From Polymorphobacter megasporae (GTDB lineage: Bacteria; Pseudomonadota; Alphaproteobacteria; Sphingomonadales; Sphingomonadaceae), in contig NZ_CP081849.1 in assembly GCF_018982885.2 (NCBI RefSeq), positions 62,001-126,000 of the forward strand: DNA of 64,000 nt, read 5' to 3'. How positions within the stretch are numbered: position 1 is the first letter of the stretch; the number at the start of each line of letters is the position of its first letter. Position numbers and translations under genes: made by a program. Shown one piece after another: positions 49,919-58,364 of the stretch. A model generated the notes under the pieces. That model searched no databases, was not told the origin of the DNA, and saw only the letters and a program-made list of their open reading frames with translations.

Positions 49919-52855
49919 ATGCGCGTCCTCACCTATCAGGGTCTCGGCCTCCACCGATCGCAAAAGGCCATCGGCAGGGTCCGGTCGGCGATCATAGGTA
50001 ATGATTTTCGGGCCGCCGCGATCAAGAAGCTGGCACCGACGCCTTACTGGCGGGCAAAGCTCGACGACAAGACGCGATTGCTCATGCAGTTCGTGCGCCA
50101 CGGCGGCGAGACCGTCTGTCTGTTCCTCGAGATTATCGACAATCATGCCTATGACCGGTCGCGGTTCCTGCGCGGCGCACGGGTCGATCCCGACAAGATT
50201 GAACAGGTGGCCGATGTCACCGCCGCCGACCTGTTGGCGCCCGATGCGACCCCGCCAGGTGCGCATCCCGGCCGGCTGACCTGGCTCCATCCTACCCGAG
50301 ATCAGTTTGTCCTCCTCGACAAGCCAATTATGTTCGATGACGTCCAGGAAGCGGTGCGGCTGCGGCCGGTGCCGATGGTGCTGCTGGGGCCAGCGGGGTC
50401 CGGCAAGACCGCGGTCACGCTCACCAAGTTGCGCGAAGCCGGCGGGCGGGTGCTCTATGTCACTCAATCGGCCTATCTCGCCCAGTCGGCGCGCGGACTC
50501 TACGGCGCACATGATTATCACAATGAGTGCCAAGAGGTGGAATTCCTGAGCTACCGCGAGTTCCTCGAGACCATCAGGGTGCCGATCGGCACCGAAGTCC
50601 GCTTCACCGATTTTGAGGCTTGGTTCCATCGCCACCGCGCCGCTTTGCGCGGCGACGTGCACGGAACCGACGCCTTCGCCGTGTTCGAAGAGTTTCGCGG
50701 CGTGCTCGGTGCCCGGCCAGACGCGTCTCTCAGCCTCGACGACTATCAGGCGCTCGGCGTCCGCCAGTCGCTCTTCCTCGCCGGCGCGGCGCGGGCAGCG
50801 ATCCATGGGCTATTTGGCCGTTATGTGACGTGGCTGAACCAGAGTGGGCATTATGATCTCAATCTCGTCGCGCATGCGTGGCGGTCGCTGGCCGAGCCGA
50901 CGTATGATTTCGTGGTAATCGACGAGGTCCAGGACTTTACCAACGCCCAACTCGCATTGATCCTTGCAACTCTGAAAAATCCAAAAAACTTCCTGTTATG
51001 CGGCGACGCCCATCAGATTGTGCACCCCAATTTCTTTTCGTGGGCGGCGGTGCGCGCCTTGTTTTGGCAGGGTGCTGCCGGCGAAGAGGTCGGATCGGGG
51101 CAGATCGCGGTCCTGCGGGCCAATTTCCGCAACACGCAGTCGGTGACCGATATCGCCAATCGGCTACTGCGCATCAAGCAGGCCCGCTTCGGTTCGATCG
51201 ACCGGGAGAGCAGTTTCCTGGTCGAGTGCGCCTCGGGCGAGGTCGGTTCGGTACAATTGCTGGCGGGAACGGACTCGACCCTGCGCGATCTCGATGCGCG
51301 GTCTCGGGCGTCCGTACATCATGCCGTGATCGTGCTGCGCGACGAAGACAAGCCGGCGGCGCGAGAGCGGTTTCGCACGCCGCTCATATTTTCGGTCCAC
51401 GAGGTCAAGGGCCTCGAATACCCGCATGTCATCCTGTTCAATGTGATCTCGGGCGCGAGGGCCGATTATGCCGAAATTTGCCGGGACGTAGGTCCGGCCG
51501 ATCTCGCCAACGAGGATCTGGAATATCGCCGGGCGCGCGACAAGACCGACAAGTCGCTGGAAATCTACAAATTCTACGTCAACGCGCTCTATGTCGCGAT
51601 GACCCGCGCGGTCGAGACATTGATTCTGGCGGAATCGGATATGCGCCATCCGTTGCTGTCACTGCTCAGCCTCAAGGAGGACGCCGGCGGACTGAGTGGC
51701 GCAACCCAGACCTCGACCAAGCAGGAATGGGCGCTCGAAGCGCGCAAATTGGAATTGCAGGGTAAGCAGGAACAGGCCCGCTCGATCCGTGAGACCTTTC
51801 TCAAGGCCAAGCCAACGCCATGGCAACCATGGTCGGAGGCCGCTATCCGCGATCTGGAGCCCCGCGCACTTAACGCGAAAGACCCCTCGGCCAAGCTCAA
51901 AAGGGCGTTCATGGATTACGGCCTGTGGCACAGCCAGCCGAAATTCATCGAGGATTTGGCCAACCAGACGAAATTTGATGCCGCCGCGGCAATTGCCATC
52001 AACGGTTTCGTCGAAAATCAGGTCGGTCTCCTGCCTTATTTTGATGGCCGCGACCACGAAAACCCGGTCGCCAGGGCGATGAAGGCGCAAAGCGGTCGGC
52101 TGCTGCGCCCTTATGCGGAACGCGCGTTCAAGCCGGTTCTCGCCGAGTTCGACCTCTACGGTGTCGATCACCGCGTTCCTTGTGGTGCGACGCCGTTGAT
52201 GATGGCCGCGCGGGCCGGCAATCTGGCGCTTGCCGAGGCACTGGTTCAGCGTGGTGCCGACCTTGCCGCCATCGACGAGTATGGCCACACCGCCTGGATG
52301 GTGGCGTTGTGCCGGGCGGTGGCGGAGCCCGCTTTCGCAGAGCATAGTCTTGGCCCGCTATTCGACCTTCTGGCTCCGACCGCGCTCGATGTTCAGACCG
52401 CGGGCCGGCTGGTCAAGCTCGAACGCCATCAGGCCGAATACTGGCTGCTGAGCCTGATGCTGGCGAGTCTCAAGATTCAGGGGAGTACGATGGTCGATCG
52501 CGACCATCCAAGCTATCGCTATTTTCGCGGCTTTTTTGCCGATAGCTTGATGGAAACGCTGGAAGGGCTGCCCGATCACCTCTGGCAGCCATCACGCCGC
52601 AAACGCACGTATCTCAATTCGGTGCTGGCACGCGCCGAAGTTGCCAGCAGCTATCGACCTGCCCGCAAACTCTGGGAACGCTGGGATAACGGCCATTATA
52701 TGCCGGCCCGCGACATGCATATTCGCCGCCGGAACGCGCAAGGAGAGGATGCCTGGGTCCCGATCAACGAGGCGCTAAACCTGCCTTGGGTGATCCGCGG
52801 AACTCGGCCCATGCCTGCGTCCTTATTGACGACGACCGACAGACCGGTTTGGTAG
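49919..52855 (+). CDS. UvrD-like helicase with RelE-like N-terminus and ankyrin repeats
   Basis: A 978-residue fusion. Residues 1-90 (AAIKKLAPTPYWRAKLDDKTRLL then CLFLEIIDNHAYDRSRFLRGA) resemble a RelE/ParE-type fold. An SF1A helicase follows: Walker A GPAGSGKTAVTL at about 154, DEVQDFTNAQL (Walker B), LRANFRNTQSVTDIANRLL, VHEVKGLEYPHVILFN and LYVAMTRAVETLILAE. The C-terminal part carries ankyrin-like units (CGATPLMMAARAGNLALAEA and VQRGADLAAIDEYGHTAWMVAL). The bounding repeat modules and the transposon next door mark it as mobile cargo. A defence role (nucleic acid sensing helicase with an RNase-like domain) is plausible inference. Confidence 0.82.
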   Translation: MRVLTYQGLGLHRSQKAIGRVRSAIIGNDFRAAAIKKLAPTPYWRAKLDDKTRLLMQFVRHGGETVCLFLEIIDNHAYDRSRFLRGARVDPDKIEQVADVTAADLLAPDATPPGAHPGRLTWLHPTRDQFVLLDKPIMFDDVQEAVRLRPVPMVLLGPAGSGKTAVTLTKLREAGGRVLYVTQSAYLAQSARGLYGAHDYHNECQEVEFLSYREFLETIRVPIGTEVRFTDFEAWFHRHRAALRGDVHGTDAFAVFEEFRGVLGARPDASLSLDDYQALGVRQSLFLAGAARAAIHGLFGRYVTWLNQSGHYDLNLVAHAWRSLAEPTYDFVVIDEVQDFTNAQLALILATLKNPKNFLLCGDAHQIVHPNFFSWAAVRALFWQGAAGEEVGSGQIAVLRANFRNTQSVTDIANRLLRIKQARFGSIDRESSFLVECASGEVGSVQLLAGTDSTLRDLDARSRASVHHAVIVLRDEDKPAARERFRTPLIFSVHEVKGLEYPHVILFNVISGARADYAEICRDVGPADLANEDLEYRRARDKTDKSLEIYKFYVNALYVAMTRAVETLILAESDMRHPLLSLLSLKEDAGGLSGATQTSTKQEWALEARKLELQGKQEQARSIRETFLKAKPTPWQPWSEAAIRDLEPRALNAKDPSAKLKRAFMDYGLWHSQPKFIEDLANQTKFDAAAAIAINGFVENQVGLLPYFDGRDHENPVARAMKAQSGRLLRPYAERAFKPVLAEFDLYGVDHRVPCGATPLMMAARAGNLALAEALVQRGADLAAIDEYGHTAWMVALCRAVAEPAFAEHSLGPLFDLLAPTALDVQTAGRLVKLERHQAEYWLLSLMLASLKIQGSTMVDRDHPSYRYFRGFFADSLMETLEGLPDHLWQPSRRKRTYLNSVLARAEVASSYRPARKLWERWDNGHYMPARDMHIRRRNAQGEDAWVPINEALNLPWVIRGTRPMPASLLTTTDRPVW

Positions 52856-52932
52856 GTAACCAGAAATCTGACCGCGACGAAGCGCCCTCGTCAGCCAATC
52901 AGAACAGGAATTCACGCCCTTGGCGAGCACAG

Positions 52933-53117
52933 CTGTAAATTGGCGCCTAAGCGAGACCCCTCTGATCCACTGCGTAACCCTGTGAAGTCGTGCCGAGATC
53001 CGCTATCAACAGGGTCCCGATCGGTGCCGATCGGGACCCCTCCGCGAGAGAAAAAATGTACCGCTATAATTAGCTCTCCCTAATCCGGCGGGGTTCCGCT
53101 TCGGCGCCTATCTACAG
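52933..53117. mobile_element. MITE-like palindromic module, right copy (about 185 bp)
   Basis: Second copy of the module: it starts CTGTAAATTGGCGCCTAAGC, has GCGTAACCCTGTGAAG, a perfect central palindrome GGGTCCCGATCGG-TG-CCGATCGGGACCC (53012-53039), and ends GGGGTTCCGCTTCGGCG then CCTATCTACAG (53090-53117). It lies 77 bp after the helicase stop, in the same orientation as the left copy. Its right edge abuts an aldo/keto reductase remnant. Confidence 0.65.
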
Positions 53118-53330
53118 ATTGGCCATGCCGGACGATAAAGACCTTGTCGCGATTGCCTCGCCAAAGAGCATCTCGGCCGCGCCGTCGGCGTACATCTCGG
53201 CGGTCTTCCATGTCAGATTCGCTACGCTTGTCTTCCGGGCTGCCGGCAGGCAACGCCCGCGATGGATCACGGTCGATTTCGGGCAAGCGGATGCTGGCGG
53301 CGTGACAGAGGGCGGCCATGTCGCCATCGC
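53118..53330 (-). pseudogene. Aldo/keto reductase fragment
   Basis: The minus strand reads TAEMYADGAAEMLFGEAIATR in one frame and RDKVFIV in the next, which is the conserved DTAEMYG...GEAI-R-DKVFIV stretch of aldo/keto reductases. The frames need a shift to join and the gene stops at the right edge of the repeat module (53117). The N-terminal part upstream on this strand is poorly conserved. It appears to have been cut by insertion of the module. Confidence 0.5.
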
Positions 53331-53452
53331 GCAACTTGGGTCGCCGGTGCTCGCCTCTTGGGCCGAGCGGCGACGCGTCTGGGCAGCGGCGTATCACTTC
53401 CTTAAGGTGATTCAGCCTATCGCTCCTTTTGGGAGGCCTGGAGGCCACGCCT

Positions 53453-54817
53453 GTGCGCTCGATCGTCGGTTCTCTCGCTGCTTTACGGCCGATCGCGCCG
53501 TTTGCCGCGCTGTTCGTACTCCTCGTTATCTTTGCGGGCGGCGGCATGGTCGTCATTGCGCACGAGGCCGACGTCAGCGACGCATCGCGGGCGCGAGAGG
53601 CGGTAACCCGTGGCTTCTCGGCAGCGTTGGCGAACCTGGATGCCGGGGTCGAGATGAACGTCGCGACCGCGCCGGTTGCCGAGACCCTGTCAGACCCGCG
53701 GGGGACGCCGGCGTCGACCTACAGCTTCTTTCCCTTCACCAGCCCCGCCTCGCTCGGTTATCACGGCACGGTAGTTCTTAACCCCGACGGCACCGCCTTT
53801 GCCGGCACGCGGTTCGGCCGGCCGTGGACAGGTCCGTCGCTGGCGGCGGCGGCCCGGATGATCGCTCCGGTCGCCGCACGGCTGCCGACCCAGCGACCGG
53901 CGAGCCTCACCACACTCCGGCGCGACGAGCGCGGCGAAGTTCTGGCAATCGCCGTGGCGAATGCCGCGCCCACCGGCGGCGACGTTGCGCCCGCCTCCGT
54001 GCCGTTGCGCCGCCTCGCGATCCTCGCTCCCGTCGTGCGGCAGATCGTGCCCCGGATCCTGCCGAGCCTCGGCGTCGAAGAATTCCGCGTTTTGCGCCCC
54101 GGCATAGCTAAGGATGCCCGGGCAAGCGATGTCGCCAATGCCGTCACCATCGCGGTAGACAACGGGTCGCCGATCGTCTTCTTCTGGCGTCCGCGCGAGC
54201 CGGGGCGCGCCGCTATAGCGCGGTGGGGCCCTGTCCACGCGACGCTGCTCCTCGCCGCGCTGGTCATGCTGGCGGTCGCCGCGCGGGGGAGCCTCGCTGC
54301 CACCCGCGCGCTAAAACTGCTTGCGAACAGTGATTCGCTAACGGGCCTCGCCAATCGCTTCGCGTTCCGCACCGAACTCGACCGCCGGCTCGCGCGCGGC
54401 GAGCTGCCCGTCATCGGGATGATCGATCTCAACGGCTTCAAAGCGGTCAACGACGAGTACGGACATCTCGTCGGCGACGACTTGCTCGTTGCCGTGGGGG
54501 CCGAACTGACAGATGCCGCCGGCCCTGGTGACTTTGTCGCGCGGCTTGGCGGCGACGAATTCGCGCTAATCAGCCCATCGGGCACCGCTGCCAATCTCCT
54601 GGCAGCTGCATTTACCGAACGGCTCGCGCGGCCGCTTGTCGTGGGTCCGCGTCGGCTGCAGATCGGGGCAGCGATCGGTCTCTCCACGGCACAGCCGGGA
54701 ATGGCGGCAAGCGCGCTGATGGGCCTTGCCGATGCGGAACTCTACGAGAATAAGCACGCCCTACGCCCTTGGCGGCGCAACAGCGACCACAACGGCTGCC
54801 GCCAAGCCGGGCCGTAG
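53453..54817 (+). CDS. Membrane diguanylate cyclase (CHASE4-like sensor + GGDEF)
   Basis: A 454-residue protein from GTG 53453, which has GGAGG 8 bp upstream. A transmembrane helix at about residues 17-40 (PFAALFVLLVIFAGGGMVVIA) is followed by a periplasmic domain of about 210 residues resembling CHASE4 (EADVSDASRAREAVTRGF). A second transmembrane helix (ATLLLAALVMLAVAA) and a GGDEF domain follow, with SDSLTGLANRFAFR, IDLNGFKAVNDEYGH and RLGGDEFALI. The active-site motif is intact, so it should make c-di-GMP in response to an extracytoplasmic signal. Confidence 0.87.
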   Translation: MRSIVGSLAALRPIAPFAALFVLLVIFAGGGMVVIAHEADVSDASRAREAVTRGFSAALANLDAGVEMNVATAPVAETLSDPRGTPASTYSFFPFTSPASLGYHGTVVLNPDGTAFAGTRFGRPWTGPSLAAAARMIAPVAARLPTQRPASLTTLRRDERGEVLAIAVANAAPTGGDVAPASVPLRRLAILAPVVRQIVPRILPSLGVEEFRVLRPGIAKDARASDVANAVTIAVDNGSPIVFFWRPREPGRAAIARWGPVHATLLLAALVMLAVAARGSLAATRALKLLANSDSLTGLANRFAFRTELDRRLARGELPVIGMIDLNGFKAVNDEYGHLVGDDLLVAVGAELTDAAGPGDFVARLGGDEFALISPSGTAANLLAAAFTERLARPLVVGPRRLQIGAAIGLSTAQPGMAASALMGLADAELYENKHALRPWRRNSDHNGCRQAGP

Positions 54818-55093
54818 CCATACTTCAGTCTTTGAAGGCGCTCTTTCAAACCCAACTAGGACAGGCTTACAGTCGTCAGACGGGGTAATTTGGCACCGTA
54901 AAATGCCGACGGCGTCGTCATCTTTTTCGGCGAAGCGGCGCCTTCATGTAATGTAACATTCCGAGATTGATCCAGACTCGGACATTGAAAGCCCATTTGG
55001 CGCCCCTGAACCGGCCATTCACCTTGTTCCATCACTGGCTTCGGGCGATTTGTCGGCAGCTGAGGCGGAAGAGTTGAGCGGACGGTTGGTATT

Positions 55094-55324
55094 ATGGGAA
55101 TCGCGGCTCGTTCTATGAACACCGATATCAGCGGTGCAACTGCTTCGGTCACGAAGGAGATGGCAAATTCTCCGCGCCGAATTTCTCGCATCGCGGTGAC
55201 TATAAGCGTCCCAGGAAAATTCGACGACCGGCAGCGCACCGAGTTGGAAGCTGCCGCTCACGCATGTCCTATCCATAACGCGCTTGGGATCGACGCGCCG
55301 ATCGCGATCTTATGGACTGGCTGA
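55094..55324 (+). pseudogene. OsmC family C-terminal fragment
   Basis: About 76 codons with KEMANSPRRISRIAVTISVP and LEAAAHACPIHNALGIDAPI, the C-terminal half of OsmC/Ohr-type peroxiredoxins including the second catalytic cysteine (CPIHNAL). The N-terminal half with the first cysteine is not found upstream, where the region 54818-55093 has no recognisable gene. Probably a truncated remnant. Confidence 0.6.
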
Positions 55325-55514
55325 ACCTTGCGGAGGGCGTTTTTCGGTAGCCTTGGTTCGCATGGGTTAATTCTGGGTCAGCCGTCCGCCACCGTAACCA
55401 GGCGAAGACCTCATATCGAATCCCTAGCGCTTCACGGCCGCTTTCGTGGACCAAGCTAGCAATTGCGGAATCTTGCTAGCCCGTTTGCCGGTCGTCTGCT
55501 AGAACGTCGACATC

Positions 55515-55778
55515 ATGTCTCGTCCAGATACTCCTCAGCTTAATATTCGATCGAGTTTCGCTCGCGAGCGTGCCGGCGAACTGGCCCGCAGCACGGGCCT
55601 GACGACGACGCAGATCGTCGAAGATGCGCTGCGGGCCTATCTGCCGCCGTCTTGGGGCCCGCCGCACATCAAGCTTATCCGCAAGGGGGCCCTTCTGGTG
55701 CGTCCGCGACGTGGTCGCGAAGTCAGTCTCGACGACGCGAACGCTGCACTGGACGAAACTCGAAGTGAACAGCGGTAG
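55515..55778 (+). CDS. VapB-like antitoxin
   Basis: An 87-residue protein with an RHH/AbrB-like N-terminal pattern (LNIRSSFARERAGELARSTGLTTTQIVEDALRAYLPP) and a basic/acidic C-terminal tail (RPRRGREVSLDDANAALDETRSEQ) that would bind the toxin. Its TAG stop overlaps the GTG start of the PIN gene by 1 bp, the usual antitoxin-first order. Confidence 0.78.
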   Translation: MSRPDTPQLNIRSSFARERAGELARSTGLTTTQIVEDALRAYLPPSWGPPHIKLIRKGALLVRPRRGREVSLDDANAALDETRSEQR

Positions 55779-56260
55779 TGACGAGGGTCGCAGCGCTGCT
55801 CGACAGCAATGTGGTGATCGCGATGGTCGCCGAGGAACACGAACATCACGCCGCTTCGGCTGCGTTGCTCGCCGACGGACCCGACCGGCGCTTGGCGGTG
55901 GCGGCACATAGTTATGCGGAGGCGTATGCGACGCTGACGCGTCGGCATGCAAACGCGCTGTTTCGCTGGTCTGCAGAGGAGGCATGGGCGACCCTCGAGA
56001 GCGTTGCCGCGGCGACCACACTCGTCGGCCTTTCCCCAGCGCAGACATTTGACACGATCCGCAGTTATGCCGCTGCCGGTGGCATCGGTCCGCGGCTCTA
56101 TGACCGCTTGATCGGCCAGGTTGCCGTGCAGAATGGATTGAGCAGCATCGTGACGTGGAATGTCGGTCACCTGCGCGACTTATTCCCGGGACTTCGTGTG
56201 GATAATCCAAAGGCCGCGGTGGCTTGGGAACATGCTCGTGACGCAGGTGACCGCTCATAG
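55778..56260 (+). CDS. PIN domain toxin (VapC-like)
   Basis: A 160-residue PIN-domain ribonuclease. The first acidic residue is in VAALLDSNVVIAMVAEEHEHHAASAALLAD, the second in VAAHSYAEAYATLTRR, and the later acidic positions in GPRLYDRLIGQVAVQNGLSSIVTWNVGHL. It starts with GTG at 55778, overlapping the antitoxin stop. It is the toxin of a type II pair and cuts RNA when freed. Confidence 0.82.
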   Translation: MTRVAALLDSNVVIAMVAEEHEHHAASAALLADGPDRRLAVAAHSYAEAYATLTRRHANALFRWSAEEAWATLESVAAATTLVGLSPAQTFDTIRSYAAAGGIGPRLYDRLIGQVAVQNGLSSIVTWNVGHLRDLFPGLRVDNPKAAVAWEHARDAGDRS

Positions 56261-56767
56261 GAGCATCGAGCGCCGACGCAACGCTGCGAATGCGTCTGCC
56301 TCAACGGTGTAGACAGCCGAGCGCTGGCCGCCGCGATGCTGATGATTGGTTCGCCAGCCAGCATAATGGCGCCGCACGAGGCCTGCACGGAGGAGATCAC
56401 CGACGGCGCGGCTGACGTTGGTCTTGCTCGACGCGCGGACCCGCTCATCGACGGCCGCCTTCACAATGGCTTCGGCGAGGTCCGGGTCGGCGGGCAGTTC
56501 GCCTGCGAGGCTGGCGGCGACGCGCTGCTTTAGCGACTCCCGTCGCTCGCCGAGCGCGAGCGGCGACAGCGCGTCGCTGATCCGATCTCGGAGCAAAAAC
56601 GTCCGGTTTCCGTCAACGACCATCGGGCCAGCATGACCGGCCGAATCTGCGGCTTCGGAAATGAGGTTGAGCACCAGGAAAGCGTATCGCGGACGCGCCG
56701 ACACGTGAGCGAGCCGGCGAAGGATGGTGCCGAGGTCGAGCGGTTGTGAAATGCCGATGTCATTCAT
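56255..56767 (-). CDS. Winged-helix-like hypothetical protein
   Basis: A 170-residue protein: PLDLGTILRRLAHVSARPRYAFLVLNLISEAA at the N-terminus, DPDLAEAIVKAAVDERVRASSKTNVSRAVGDLLRAGLVRRHYAGW, and SAVYTVEADAFAAL. The second part has a winged-helix pattern (helix, recognition helix NVSRAVGDLLRAGLV, wing). I do not recognise the family. A perfect 21-bp inverted repeat lies about 108 bp upstream of its start and could be its operator. It could also be a plasmid replication or partition component; there is no further support for that. Confidence 0.55.
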   Translation of the reverse strand: MNDIGISQPLDLGTILRRLAHVSARPRYAFLVLNLISEAADSAGHAGPMVVDGNRTFLLRDRISDALSPLALGERRESLKQRVAASLAGELPADPDLAEAIVKAAVDERVRASSKTNVSRAVGDLLRAGLVRRHYAGWRTNHQHRGGQRSAVYTVEADAFAALRRRSMLL

Positions 56768-56874
56768 GGTCGATGCTCGCCTTGCTACCGATCAGCAGCG
56801 AAGACGACACGGGCCAGGATGTGAATCCCGATTGAGTCGGAGCGAGTCGTATCTACGTCCAACCGAGTCCAATC

Positions 56875-56926
56875 TGTCGCCAGTGACACTTTACCCGAGC
56901 CCTTTGGTAAAGTGTCACTGGCGACA
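56875..56926. repeat. Perfect 21-bp inverted repeat
   Basis: Arms at 56875-56895 and 56906-56926 are exact reverse complements, with a 10-nt loop CGAGCCCTTT. The core is GTGACACTTTACC / GGTAAAGTGTCAC. It is followed by CGCAGG, not by a T run. It sits between a divergent winged-helix gene and a gene remnant. Possible roles: operator, replication-related site, or the stem of a small RNA. It is clear as structure, unassigned as function. Confidence 0.8.
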
Positions 56927-56994
56927 CGCAGGTTCGCGACATACTTGTCGTGCAGTCTCCAAGATCCGTCAGATACGGAGCTTCTCGACGCCGA

Positions 56995-57180
56995 TCAGTA
57001 AGTCGGGCTGACGACGATTGTTGAGTTCGGCATCACGACATTGAAAAACCGTTGGCGCAGCGACGGATAGAGCGGCGCGAACTTCATCGTGAAGTCGATG
57101 GCCATGATCACCGCCGCAGTGCCGAAAGCGACATCGCAGCGAAACCGCATCCATTGCCAGAGCCGTGTGGTGTAAGGCGG
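56995..57180 (-). pseudogene. Membrane protein C-terminal remnant (oxidase-like)
   Basis: A minus-strand frame reads RLWQWMRFRCDVAFGTAAVIMAIDF then KFAPLYPSLRQRF and a tail to TGA at 56995. It has the feel of the last helix of heme-copper oxidase/quinol nitric-oxide reductase-type proteins (MRFxGDVxFGxGAVxMAxDF pattern). The rest of the gene is absent upstream, where the DNA becomes the promoter of the PEP-CTERM gene. Confidence 0.35.
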
Positions 57181-57211
57181 CGGGTCACTCAGACTTAAAT
57201 TTCAATAACAA

Positions 57212-57234
57212 AAGTGACGGAATCCTTTACAATC
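57212..57234 (+). promoter_or_regulatory. Upstream activator box of PEP-CTERM gene, copy 3
   Basis: AAGTGA-(CGGAATCCTTT)-ACAATC, 17 of the 23 positions like copy 1. It is placed exactly 50 bp before a sigma-54 promoter, as in the other two copies. Confidence 0.65.
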
Positions 57235-57284
57235 CAATCACTCAATTATGAAGTCAGATCATAATTATCAAGCTGTTAGGCACT

Positions 57285-57300
57285 TGGCACGTTTCGTGCA
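57285..57300 (+). promoter_or_regulatory. Sigma-54 promoter of PEP-CTERM gene, copy 3
   Basis: TGGCACGTTTCGTGCA has a perfect TGGCAC -24 element and GTGCA at -12 with correct spacing, 39 bp before the ATG at 57340. Confidence 0.75.
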
Positions 57301-57339
57301 TAGTAAGTTACAGACATTGCTGGTTTTGGGGATTTATCC

Positions 57340-57924
57340 ATGAAGATTTTGCTTTACCGAGCTGCTGCTGTCGTCGCGCTTGCCGTGTCGGCTGCCGCCG
57401 GTGCCGTGGTCGTCGACATCAACGCACTGACGAATACGACCCCGGCTACGAGCGGCGTACCAGAGATGTTCGCAGCTGGAACTTACCGAGTAAACCCGAT
57501 TATTGGCACTTACACTGCGTTCTCGCGGTTCGCTTCGACATCGGGCTGCGATGAGGGTGGCTTCAATTGTTCGCAAGGCTATGAGCATAGCTACGTCATC
57601 ACCATCGATGGCGTCTCAACCGGCTATGGCGACGGGAATGCCAACGGGGGCATTGGGCCGATCAGCCCGGGCAATGGGTATTACGATACCGCAGCCAAAG
57701 CCTTTGCTTACGGCGCAACAAAGTCGTCCTTCACTTTGTCGAAAGCATCGGCCGTGAATTTCTCAATTTTCGACGACTATCTTCCCGACAACCGCGGCGG
57801 AATATCGCTCGATGTTACCGCCGTTCCGGAGCCGGCGACGTGGGCGATGCTAATTTTCGGCTTTTCGCTGACCGGCTTTGCCGCGCGTCGCCGTCGCACT
57901 GCTGGGACGATCGTAGCAGCCTGA
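57340..57924 (+). CDS. PEPxxWA-CTERM sorting domain protein
   Basis: A 194-residue exported protein. The signal peptide ends near AVSAAAGA, followed by VVVDINALTNTTPA, a beta-rich body (FAAGTYRVNPIIGTYTAFSRF, EHSYVITIDGVSTGYGDGNA) and the C-terminal sorting signal PEPATW, a hydrophobic AMLIFGFSLTGFAA helix and RRRRTAG. It is a substrate for the exosortase pathway. It has a sigma-54 promoter and the shared upstream box. A hairpin terminator follows. Confidence 0.9.
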   Translation: MKILLYRAAAVVALAVSAAAGAVVVDINALTNTTPATSGVPEMFAAGTYRVNPIIGTYTAFSRFASTSGCDEGGFNCSQGYEHSYVITIDGVSTGYGDGNANGGIGPISPGNGYYDTAAKAFAYGATKSSFTLSKASAVNFSIFDDYLPDNRGGISLDVTAVPEPATWAMLIFGFSLTGFAARRRRTAGTIVAA

Positions 57925-57960
57925 ATCGTTTACAGCCGCGCTCGCGTGGCACCGCCGACC

Positions 57961-57991
57961 GAAGCCGCCTCAGTAATCTCGGGGCGGCTTC
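57961..57991 (+). terminator. Hairpin terminator after PEP-CTERM gene 3
   Basis: GAAGCCGCC (57961-57969) pairs with GGCGGCTTC (57983-57991), a 9-bp GC-rich stem with a 13-nt loop, followed by GCTGCATTTTG. It lies 37 bp after the stop codon. Confidence 0.65.
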
Positions 57992-58364
57992 GCTGCATTT
58001 TGATCCGAATTGCTTCTTTTAGACTAGCGCGAAACACTTCAGATCCGCGCATTTCAAAAGCGGGTGACAATCGCCGTCTTGATCGACGCGTCTTTTTGAC
58101 GAACTTACAAAAGAAGACAGTGTATGGCGGCTTCGCCAGTGTCAGCCTGAGCGTTGGCGAGCCGCCGTTGTAGAGCCATCGCGCCTAGCGGGCGATACTT
58201 GCACCTATCGGCGAACGGAGCAAACGACGTGACGGGGAGATTTGTCGTTAAAGCCAGTGGGTAGCGAGCACGGCCTAACCGTGTTGCTGTTCGCAGACCG
58301 ACACGGCTTTGCGCTCGAGGTCGATGGCAGCGACCGCTGGCAAGTCATCGCCGACCGCGGCGGT
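57992..58364. other. 373-bp region between terminator and IS630 element
   Basis: No intact gene. The last 100 bp on the plus strand read GLTVLLFADRHGFALEVDGSDRW before the IS630 left end, possibly the tail of a lost protein. It does not continue the IS1380 transposase found on the other side of the element, so the DNA next to the insertion has been rearranged or deleted. Confidence 0.35.
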
